From the NCBI GenBank assembly GCA_013115135.1, contig JABANP010000349.1:1-55281 (forward strand): a stretch of 55,281 nt of DNA, written 5' to 3'. Shown here one piece after another: positions 31,663 to 40,813 of the stretch. The notes under the pieces are model-generated. The model was not told where the DNA came from. It made no database searches and saw only the letters and a list, made by a program, of their open reading frames with translations. Positions within the stretch are counted from its first letter, which is position 1; each line of letters opens with the position of its first letter. The translations under genes and the position numbers were made by a program. This DNA is from Perkinsus olseni (Eukaryota; Perkinsozoa; Perkinsida; Perkinsidae).

Positions 31663-32079
31663 TCAACTGGAAGCGGCGAGGGAGCATTCCGCATTGCCCT
31701 CACAAATGACTTTGATGTCACCCAGCTGGTCTGCTGCCGCTAGAAGGAATTTCTGCAGCGTTCTTGTCGGTACCGTTGCTTCGCTAGTGTCGACTATCTG
31801 TATTTTGATGGCGTCTAGGGCCTCAACTTTAACACGCGCGAGAAATTGAGGCACACCCCGGCACTCCTCGGGAAGCATATCAAGGGTGCAACCAGCATCC
31901 TGTAGCATTGCTGGGATGTCACGGACATCTATCATGGTCGAGTCAGTCATGCGCTCGATGCTGATGAGACTCCGGCCATCTGCAAGATGCTCATTCATCA
32001 TGAAAGAACCCAGAAAACTAAATGCCCACGACGAGGCTTCCCGAGAGTGTAAACGCAAAAAGTTCCCTACGAATATCAT
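31663..32079 (-). CDS. conserved minus-strand ORF, copy 2 (longest)
   Basis: 138 codons. The frame opens at an ATG that overlaps the TGA of the phnA-like gene (ATGA overlap, 32076-32079) and runs MIFVGNFLRL... into the conserved part starting MMNEHLADG. It shares its stop position and most residues with copy 1 (17740-18078). Conserved blocks are SLISIER, TLDMLPEEC and LQKFLLAAADQLGDIKV then CEGNAEC. No known domain is recognised. Since the part before MMNE is not open in the other copies, the true start may be the internal ATG. The tight overlap with the upstream gene, and the same order in other units, suggest co-duplication and possibly polycistronic expression, or an alternative 3' exon. 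Confidence 0.5.
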   Translation of the reverse strand: MIFVGNFLRLHSREASSWAFSFLGSFMMNEHLADGRSLISIERMTDSTMIDVRDIPAMLQDAGCTLDMLPEECRGVPQFLARVKVEALDAIKIQIVDTSEATVPTRTLQKFLLAAADQLGDIKVICEGNAECSLAASS

Positions 32080-34295
32080 GATTTACTCAAACTGGTCGCG
32101 TGTACCGAATCATCGAGTAAGATGCGGAAAAGGTCGAAGTTTCGACCGTCCCCAGACCCCAGACGAGCTCTACCCTCCGGACTGACGGGTCTGTTGATGA
32201 CTAACGGGACAAGCTGCTCGCAGCTAGAACCATGGGAACGCAATTTGGGTACCTGATAAACGGCTGAGCTACATACACTCGTCGTGGACGGGATCGACAG
32301 ACTTGCGAAAGATCGTGAAACTCCGGGGTTTTCCCAAAGACGGTTCTCTGACCTCCGTCAAGTACGAAGTCGCCGAGTCGATCGGCTGGAAGGTCGAATA
32401 AATCTGCTGCAACCTCACGTCGGTAAACCTACTACGGATGGTGATCCGAATGGGGAGCCGTCAAGCTTCCGAAATGCGCCGCAATGCGAAGCTGCTGATG
32501 TAAGTGCAAGCATGCTTACCGTGAAAGGTGTGGTATCGGACTTCCCCAGATCTTCCAGCGCGCTTCGGCAACGCTCGAGGGACTAGGGAGGGACGTACAC
32601 AACTGCATATCCCCCCAGCGCGCCGTGGTGACGAACCTTCATATCGAAGAGGCGAGTCCCAACAGGCACAGGCGCATTTTGCGTCCCTACATAGGGATCC
32701 GTTATCGGCAGAATACACCTGCCGCCAGCAATCCCGTGAGCAGCCAGTACAGATTCGATGTAAACCACATTAGGCTCAAGACCCGTCTCCTGCTCGGTCT
32801 GAAATGGTATGTCCAAGAGTGCCTGGCCTGGACCCGGACCAAGCAATGGAAGACACCCAGCCTCAAGTATATAACGACATGGATAGGCCGGCAATAAGCC
32901 GCCTTCTGTAGAGTCTATACCTTGTCACTCATGCCGTGATCAGCAGTAATGCCGACCACAGCCCCACGGTCGTGTAGGGCCCCGAGACGTTTGTCGAGCT
33001 CTTTGTAGAACGTCACCGCCTCGTAGTCGAATGGTGCATGCTTATGCTGGACCTGAACCGATCGCTCTGATTCAGGTCGGACCGACGGCACTCCCCTTGT
33101 CCTAGCCTCACGAGGCACAACTCACGTAGTCCGTCGTCGAGAAGTATGCCAAAACACGCTTCTCTGGCTGTGTCCGCCTTATGAAATCAAGGAGACCAAC
33201 ACCAAGGTCGAGCATGAAGAGGGACGACTCTGCCGAGTAAACACTCGGGACTTGCAGCCACTCGTTCAACAAGTCTCTGAATGATTCCATCTCCCCGTTG
33301 GAGAACCTGGCACCAGTTTTCGAGGGACCATTTCAGTACACCAAGCCACCGAGGGCTTCAGAAAAGCGAAAAACTAGCGACAAGGGTAGTGGCAGGCATC
33401 GGGAGGATACTCGCTTCATCCAGTGTACTTTGCCAATGCCGAAGAAGATGTCTCATCATCCGCTCGTTCTGCTGAGAGACCAATCCAACGCCCCTGGGTA
33501 TCGGACGGCAAGCCAGCAGTGAGCATGCTCAAGAGCTGAGAACGGTCGTCGCCGACGGACACCACCAACGTCGCACGGGTACCTTGTGCTTAACCGTTAA
33601 GATCACAACGACGGTGTGTGGCGCATTGAGGAACTCCGGGAATATGGTTGGGCAACGTAGCAGTTCCGGCTGCGTCATCATCACCTGCTCTCGCACAGGT
33701 TGATGATACTCGAAATATATCGGTTTACTTCCTCGCCGGTGCTGGCGTCTAGGTAGTAGTTACCGGAGATGCCGTGATGGGCCGGCGAGACACCAGTAAC
33801 GATCGACATGTTGTTGGGATTCGTCAGGGTCGGCATAGCACTCCGGACGATGCTAAGGTGCCCACTGGACCTGCCAGGGGAAGCCACGCCATGAACAGGT
33901 GAATGATGCGATGCGAAGGAAAGAGCGATACTTAGCCAGCATCTTCTGGTATAAGTTGGGCATATGGAACTTGGCAGATTTGAGGTACTCCGGACAGCAG
34001 CCATCAATGCAAATACCGACGACATGCTGACCATACTCCGGCACACAGTAACGGTGACCATTCACCTGATCGCAGGCGTGAGCGCAGCCGAGGCTCATGA
34101 GTTCGCATGATGGCCGACCGTGTAGATGAACGAATATCGGCTTAATTAGAGGAATGCCCCCATTTTATGAAGAAAGAGATAGGCTATCGGATACAAGGCT
34201 CCGGTTACCTGGAAGGATTGGGTGGCGACAGCCCGAGTGAACGTTCGCTGATGCGAGAGGATCGAGGACGTCTTTCGGCTGAATCCGATGAGCAT
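32076..34295 (-). CDS. phnA: phosphonoacetate hydrolase-like protein, one in-frame TAG
   Basis: Eleven exons, phase-checked: 34295-34209, 34065-33932, 33852-33729, 33684-33583, 33535-33429, 33276-33126, 33052-32921, 32798-32691, 32636-32520, 32428-32303, 32252-32076; 454 codons. The family (alkaline phosphatase superfamily) cleaves phosphonoacetate to acetate and phosphate with two metal ions. All expected motifs are present: ICIDG (metal Asp), MPTLTNPNNMSIVTG (nucleophile Thr), YFSTTDYVQHKHAP, GITADHGM, LPITDPYV, HHGALGGYAVVYVP, LPADRLGD and LRSHG. Exon 1 (MLIGFSRKTSSILSHQR) looks like a mitochondrial presequence. Codon 333 is TAG (complement 32583-32585), where the partial copy at 18.6 kb has GAG; no other lesion is visible. 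So the gene is either freshly inactivated, carries a sequence error, or is read through. Phosphonopyruvate hydrolase or another phosphoesterase activity cannot be excluded. Confidence 0.8.
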
Positions 34296-34299
34296 CGAT

Positions 34300-34845
34300 A
34301 AGGGTAAACTTGAGCTCAGAACTCGCAGGGTTACTCATGACTAGACCTGAGTCGTGACTGACCACATCACAGGCCGGAATCGCGCGGATCCCCATGTAGT
34401 GTGATTCTAGGGTCGCGAAGGATACTCACGAGGTGGCACAGTGTCAGCTAGAGTCCGTCTTTTTGAATCTGACGCGAGACATTCATGATTAAGGGAGAGA
34501 AGGTAGAGCGAGTTAGAGACGAGCGAGAAAAATCACGCAGTCGGCGACCACTGACTCCAGTGGAAAACCACCGGCCCGGGTCGAACCCGAGCTCCTAACA
34601 TTAGGGTCCGTCGGTCATACTAATGTCATGATAATGTTCTGAAGCACCCTCCCTGCGCCAAATGCGGCACGTAGTAGAGTCGTCGACGATAGACCTCCAC
34701 GCAAAGGCTGACGCAGCAACCATGTGAGATTGCGCCTCTGTGGATCGACTAACACAACTCCCTGCCCTCAAGCGATGAGAAAAAATCCCTACACCGCGAG
34801 ACAGCAGAAAAAAATCATCACAAGCCAGCGACACGCCGAGTATCC
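34300..34845. other. no gene recognised
   Basis: Intergenic between the ACT gene (stop at 34846) and the phnA-like gene. It contains a tRNA B-box-like GGGTTCGACCC (minus strand, near 34575) without a foldable tRNA around it. Confidence 0.5.
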
Positions 34846-36278
34846 TCACGGGAAAGGCATCAAGGTTGCCTCGACTCCGATCTCCTCTCCTGAAGGACCA
34901 CAATGGACTCCGTTGTTCATCGATTTGAGAGCTGTCTTAAAACCTATCTCTCTCATCCCTCACCAAGTCTCGACAACTCTTGTTGCAAGTGATCTGTCGC
35001 CGCATCCTCCCCGACAGGAATGCCGATGGTCAGCGTCGTATCGAACACGTCATATCTGTGAACGACGCGGATGGCACGTCAAAGCCTCGAACTGAGCTTT
35101 GCGTTGACCAGACGAGGGCGAGACGTATATGCTACCCGATGTGGGATCCAGATAAGACCTCAGACTTCAAGTCGAGAATTTCGATGTCCTTTTGAGCTAG
35201 ATATCTGAGGCCGGGGAGCTGGCTGTAGAGCTGGTGGATTGATCGGATACAACGCACTCGCAAAACCTGCCGAGGATGTTGCGTTCATCTGGGCCGCATA
35301 CTCGTAGCTGTTTCTGCAGCCTTGGTGCTGATGGGGAGGCGGATGCAGTGGCAATAACAGAACTTTCTGTGGTCCTACCTCCGGCGGCTTGGAGCCCAAC
35401 CGAGCCACCCGCTGTGCGCTTGACTCCTACCAAGTAGCTGAGAACGCGATTCCAGTGATCTTTCTCGGGTCTTGAGTCGGAGGCACGCCATCCGATAGGC
35501 AGACGACAGAAGCCGAGTCAATACGAGACAAGCAGACCGCGCGAGAGAGAGACCAAGTCTGAAGGATATGCCGCTACGAGAAGTGCTGGAGCTCACTCGG
35601 GGAACGCGTCGGTGAGCTTCTGTTTGAGCTCGTCAACTCGACCGCTCTGAAGATTGACCTGAAGAGTACTGCCAGGTATCTTGTCTGAGGAGACTGCAGC
35701 TCCATCATCGATAGTAAGTACAACCCCCTATACAGACTAATCACGCATTTAGCAGCCAGTAGATCATCCGTGCAATACCACTCCAATATACGAGCCGGTT
35801 TAGCTTAGTGGTAGAGCGTCAGTCTTGTAAACTGAAGGTCGGCGGTTCGATCCCGCCATCCGGCTACTACCAACACTTTTGTTGATAATTTTTGGCAAGA
35901 TTCTCACTTCGGCGATAACACTGAAGTCCTGCCCCAGAATGGCCATACGGGTCCTCCCTAGGTTTCCATCAACTGGGTGTATGCAATCACTGCACAGATC
36001 GCGGACGAAGCCGACTCTATTGGTCCCTGAGAAAGAGAGAACATACGGAATCGCTTATACAACGCTCGCAAGCACCGAAAATCCACAACGGTAGTGCTGA
36101 TTAGTATCCATTCATCAACCGTAACCCGTGACGCACCCGAGACACAGACGATGACAGACTCGTAGGGTGTGGCGGTTTCCGAAGACATATGCCTCAATCC
36201 CGGCGCTCCGAAGAGACCTCCAGCAGCGCGACTTGAGAGGGCTGCTATAACGCGGTTTGAGCGAGCGAAGGACAACAT
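34846..36278 (-). CDS. mitochondrial protein with two ACT domains
   Basis: Eight exons, all phases consistent: 36278-36137, 36026-35908, 35727-35597, 35558-35431, 35366-35258, 35222-35136, 35055-34964, 34889-34846; 283 residues. Residues 1-30 (MLSFARSNRVIAALSSRAAG..) are an Arg/Ala/Ser-rich presequence. ACT domain 1 (about 42-140) has VIVCVSGTNRVGFVRDLC and RMAILGQDFSVIAE; ACT domain 2 (about 185-283) has LRVCGPDERNILGRFCDQLP, IEILDLKSE, FDTTLTIGIPV and a GVEATLMPFP tail. Paired ACT domains of this kind occur in GcvR-type (glycine cleavage repressor) and related regulators that bind amino acids, so a regulatory role in mitochondrial amino acid metabolism is plausible but unproven. Two introns use GTGCGT donors. 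A tRNA-Thr gene lies on the opposite strand inside intron 2 (35728-35907). Confidence 0.82.
35794..35865 (+). tRNA. tRNA-Thr (anticodon TGT)
   Basis: A 72-base cloverleaf: acceptor GCCGGTT/ATCCGGC (one T-T mismatch at pair 6-67), D arm GCTTAGTGGTAGAGC, anticodon stem TCAGT/ACTGA with loop CTTGTAA (anticodon TGT, 35826-35828), variable AGGTC, T arm GGCGG-TTCGATC-CCGCC, discriminator T. No intron and no encoded CCA; a T-run follows at about 35876. It lies wholly within intron 2 of the ACT gene, on the opposite strand. Confidence 0.95.
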
Positions 36279-36573
36279 TGACAAGATGAAAAGTCCTGGC
36301 TAGCACACCTCCGTACGGAGAGACATGTGGGCATCATTTCGAAAAGTGGTTCGACCGGCAGAAACTACTGCCATGTGCGACGCAGGCCATTGACACTTCT
36401 CTGGATGAAGCGGAATTGAGACGCTCATAAAAACAATACAGTAAAACCGACTTCTGCTGCGTGGCTGCATCCAGCAAGACGTTTGAAACGCGACCTCGAA
36501 AATCATCAGCGGATACACCTTGGAAACTTTTGCCAATGCTATGCATGAAAGTAAGAGTCCCCTTATGGGAGCG

Positions 36574-38022
36574 TCAATTATCGGGGGCATTCTCATCTCC
36601 CGAGGTGTTAAATGGTCCAGCAGAGAGCCACCTCTTGCGTACCTGAGAAGGGAGCCCACGACCTCTGTGAACGCTCGCGCCTCCACCACAATCCATGAGC
36701 ATCATGTTGTCAGCTCACTCCCTGCTCCCATTCTCCTTCATATGTCATCCCCGCTGCAGTGGCGAAAACGCCGCGTCCATGCTGCCTCCCTTTAGACCAT
36801 TGTCCTTTGTATGTACGCCCATCTGGCCACTTGAAGGTTCCGAGGCCTACAACAGCTGCAGTCGGTAGCACGTGGAGCCCTCGATGCTACCATCTCGGTA
36901 GTCATCGGCAAAGCCTCCTTCGTAGACTCTACCGTCTGGCCAGGTATACTTTCCATAGCCATGCTTGCGATTGTCTTTCCAGCTACCGCGGTATCTACTC
37001 CTAAAGCATCGATCACCGTTGCCGATTGATGATCAGTTGACACAGAGTCGTGTATTGAGCGCTACAACTCATCAGGAGCGGAGGGGTGTTTCGCGTCGGC
37101 TGTTTACTAGTCATGCCATGGTCCTGCTCTGAGCAGGCTGCTCACATTCTTCCATCCGGCCATCGGAACTCTCCTTGTCCCTCCACGTCATTCATATGGA
37201 GCTGGCCCGAATAACAAGATTTATCCGGCCACGTGAAGCAGCCGACCCCATGTTTGTGGTCTTCCACGTACCTGGAAGAGGTACCGAGGCGCTGCTTCGA
37301 AACTAAAGGCGAGGCGGGCACAGCCTGGAAATTCTCAATTATAAGCCTTCTTAGCTTAGTTGGTAGAGCACCCGCTTAGTAAGCGGGAGGTCGTCGGTTC
37401 AACTCCGGCAGAAGGCTTTTCCGCAATGGCATCTTATCTTACTGTCCCGCGTAGCGGCAGCCGTCAGCCCATTTTTCTTCGCCATCTCCATGCTTCAGAT
37501 CGTTCATCCAGCTCCCCCGGTATCTGTCAGTGACAGCCCGTCGCTACACCACCTAATCAACCACAACACAATCTTTGGATCACGGTACGTATCTTCCGGG
37601 CCGAACGTCTCAGCTACGAGATTGAACAGACAAATACCAACACTGCCTATGCAGCATAGGCTATGCTCACATCAAATGAACCGCGATAATAATTACGAGT
37701 GAATCACCGGTAGAAAACGTTAGGAAATGGGGAAGAAATGGAAGCGGGACATGGCAAACCTCCCCATCCACCTGCTTCCTTTGCACTTGTACGTTCCACG
37801 TCCGTTAGCCATTCCACCTGCCCACTGTCCTTCGTAGGAAGCGCCGTTTCTGAAACCTAGGATAGATATGATTGCATGGGCTCAGGGAATTCCAATGCCA
37901 CGGCGATCCTCAAGGAGGTTATCAGCCCCAGTAGGGTCTCACGGGTATTGCAGCCTTCCCCAGCCATGCGCGATACCGTTACACACCTGCCCTTCATACC
38001 AAGACCCATTAGCATGCTTCAT
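36574..38022 (-). CDS. MORN-repeat protein
   Basis: Six exons, phase-checked: 38022-37943, 37849-37772, 37523-37443, 37000-36891, 36846-36719, 36642-36574; 181 residues from the ATG at 38022. Splicing joins about seven MORN repeats, for example [110 protein letters not shown] and [10 protein letters not shown]. Several repeats are interrupted by introns at similar positions. MORN repeats form elongated beta scaffolds for membrane or cytoskeletal contacts; in alveolates they occur at the cell cortex and in division structures. The start is chosen because an AG acceptor-like site lies 16 bases upstream and only about 90 bases separate it from the next gene's stop, but an extra 5' exon cannot be excluded. 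A tRNA gene sits antisense in its 442 bp third intron. Confidence 0.83.
37345..37417 (+). tRNA. tRNA-Thr (anticodon AGT)
   Basis: A 73-base cloverleaf: acceptor GCCTTCT/AGAAGGC (perfect), D arm GCTTAGTTGGTAGAGC, anticodon stem CCCGC/GCGGG with loop TTAGTAA (anticodon AGT), variable AGGTC, T arm GTCGG-TTCAACT-CCGGC, discriminator T, then a TTTT terminator. No intron. It lies inside intron 3 of the MORN gene (37001-37442), on the opposite strand. Confidence 0.95.
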
Positions 38023-38113
38023 CCGGGTGACCTCGACCCTGCCAGCAAAGGTGCTTGGAACCAAAGCAACAAATCGGGCAAATAAATTGCACGAGAGACT
38101 CAGAACACCCACG

Positions 38114-40681
38114 TTACTGCGGTTCTAATGCTCCCCTCTCCTCCGGCCCTTTCCGATCGGCGAATAGCTCCTCTCCGCATTCGACTTCTCGAAGTCCCAG
38201 CGAAACCTTCCCACCAGAGTTCACATCTGGCGGGGCGATCACTTGCGGATGGGAACACACATCGAGGGCTTGCGACATCGCCGAACCCATCTGCGTGAAT
38301 GGCCCAGCGCTAAAAGTCAGAAACATCGGCGAAGCGAGAGTGGTATTCTCCCTAAGGAGGCTCCACAGCATGCCTTCCACTCCAAAAGGAAAATGCAAGT
38401 AAGACGAAGGAGGGCACATCCCCATGCGAAGGACATCAGGATCGATGGCCGGGGAGATCCCTTCAAGGGATGAATCTCCTCCATCACCCCAGCAACCTGC
38501 CCAACCATTAACCCCAATGACTAACAAAACCGATGTTGTGGGTACGTATTGGAAACAGTCCACATTCAGAATGGAGCACTGGACGCCCACAGGCCGACCA
38601 CTCCAGTATCGGTAGAGTAGGCAACAACACTGTTTCCATCCGGCCCTTCTGTTGCCGCCACCGACGTCACTGCTGTACTGAGGTCGACTGTGAACCTGAT
38701 TGAGAAAACTCTGACAATCGAGGACCGACTTCGCCAACCAAGCCGACTCACCTTTGAATGGTCGTCGATGAGCCTCGTGTAGCCGCTCTGGTGTTCCACA
38801 CCCGAGGCGGTGGGGAATCTGTAGTGGGTGATAACCCCGGCCACCATCTGCATCAGGATCGATACCCAAGATGGATTCTTCGGTCAACCCCTACCGTCTC
38901 TCAGACTTGCTCGCACGCTCTCCGTTGTGATCCCTGGGCGCAGAAGTCGATCCGGCCCCGCTGCTGTCTGGGTTCCACGACCATCGACACACTTGGCCGT
39001 CCACACCGCCCGAAACCATGCACAATGCCGCCGATGCCTCTAGCAAAGAGGCACGTTTCACACGGCAAACCTTCCTTCCGCTACTACCAATTGCTGTCTC
39101 ACAGCAGCAGCTGGTGTTAACACTATGGGCCAGCCTCGACACCTAACCAAAGACCCATCCGCCTCTCTCAACTCCTCCCTACGATCACCTTTGGCTGAGC
39201 CGCGGACGCCTTCCCCTTCCGCCAGTCCCACACGTGCACACGCCCTTCCGAGTCCCCAGCGCAAAGGACGCCACTCTCCGGGCTTGTGCTCAGACATGTA
39301 ATTGACGTTGATAGCGAACCAGCAGCACCCGTGGACCTGCAGGATTGGGAGTATCTTGCACGGCACACAGGAAAGGAAGCGCTTACAGGCTCAGAACCGC
39401 ACAGGCCGCAGTTGAAGGGGAGACCCGGAGGTCGAACATCTGTATGTGCCTGATGGAGCGAGTACCTCGTGACTGTTGATCCCCCTTCGCCTACCTCCCG
39501 CTGGTCACAGCAACGATATTCTCTGCATCGATGAATCGGCAGGAAGAACTACCACTGAGCACCACCCCAGCGCCCCCACCAGTCGAGGCTGCACCGCTAC
39601 CGCTGATGGGCCGACGGTACACTGGACCACGCCTCATCGCGTTGGAGTGATACCTAAGCCAAGTCAACCTCTTTTAGTTGCAGCAATTAATGTCATCAAC
39701 CGCACGACGAGGTCCATCACAGCCCACAGAATCCATTGTGAAGTGATCGTCCCTAGCAGATCGTGATGAGCACTACTAAAGGCGAACCAGAATGGCCCGT
39801 TTCAGATTGCCACAGTCATAGAGATTATGCCTCTTACACCTTAAGGCCGCCGGTGGCGGATATCGTGGCGATCACATGGCCGCCAGTAGCGACGTCAAAA
39901 TCGATCAACTCGTCCTCCTCGCCCTCGGCGGGGGTATAGAAGGAGGTCACCTCCCGAGTGGCAGAGTTGACAGTAAAGAGACAACCTGGGTATAACCATG
40001 TCCTCGCTGACCCTACACAGTCTACACACCATTGGAAGTAGCCAGTACGATCATCCCTCTCGCAGTGACGGCCATTCGGACTGGCCTGTTGTCATCCGTC
40101 AGCCCTAGATCCGAGGCCGTGCCATTACCAGGACGCCCTGTTTGGACCGAAAGGCTGTATGAACCTGGTCATACCGCATAGACGATGGAATACATATGAT
40201 GACGATAAGGACGCTACTCAGGGCAGCTACTATGTCTCAATAATAGTCGGAGAACCGAGCGCCTGATCACCTCGCTGCTGGTCATCATCCTGTACTTCCA
40301 CCCAGCTGAGCCCTCGGTCACCAGCACATAGGAGCTGGGGCTCACCCTCCACGCCTCTACACCACACCATGGAACGGACAACATCCCCCAGGAAGGTATA
40401 GCTAGGGTCCTGGTTCTGAGTAGCAGCACCTAGATGCTCACCGGGCTCGAGGATGCAGCGCGAAGGTGTCTCCTCCAGGCCTGAGCGTGGCAGTACTACG
40501 TCGCAGGACACACAATCAGCGACCTACCTCTGATGAAGGGGAAAGGGGTGCTGAACTTGCTACTGGCAAGAGAGGCTCGCTTAGGGAGAGCGGAAGTCCC
40601 CTCATCCGCAGCCCTGGATGACAGGAAGACCATATCGCGTTCAACTGCTGAGGACGCCCAAAGCAAGAGGTGAGCCTCCAT
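38114..40681 (-). CDS. WD40-repeat protein (exons partly approximate)
   Basis: A multi-exon gene read from the ATG at 40681. Checked pieces: exon 1 ends at 40528; a block with DVVRSMVWCRGVEGEPQLLC (about 40.3 kb); a splice joining MIVLATSNG to CLFTVNSATREV (about 40.0 kb) and on to GGHVIATISATGGLK; HIQMFDLRVSPSTAACAV (about 39.4 kb); ITCLSTSPESGVLCAGDSEG followed by RVHVWDWRKG (about 39.25 kb); ALCMVSGGVDGQVCRWSWN (about 39.0 kb); SVVAYSTDTGVVGLWASS (about 38.6 kb); and a long last exon to 38114. The recurring hydrophobic strand, Gly-Asp/Asn turn and final Trp are WD40 blades, so a beta-propeller scaffold of about seven blades is likely. I could not place it in a named WD40 family. It starts about 130 bp after the stop of the next gene on the same strand. 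Confidence 0.65.
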
Positions 40682-40813
40682 TCTCCCCGCCGCTCGGAAA
40701 AGGTATGAGCCGAGTAACGCAGACCGACGACTTTCGACTGGAGACTTAGGAAACGTTGAGCTCTACCACCACTTCACCATCAGCGGAGCGATGCAAGATT
40801 ACCATTATTGTAT

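Noticed and set aside
34565..34620. A third tRNA on the minus strand
   Set aside because: GGGTTCGACCC looks like a B box, but the T stem does not pair with a 7-base loop and no acceptor or D arm can be built around it.
38114..38887. 257-codon minus-strand frame as a single-exon gene
   Set aside because: Only its 3' part is coding. The 5' half overlaps WD40 exons in another frame with good splice sites; the shared last exon is included in the WD40 model.
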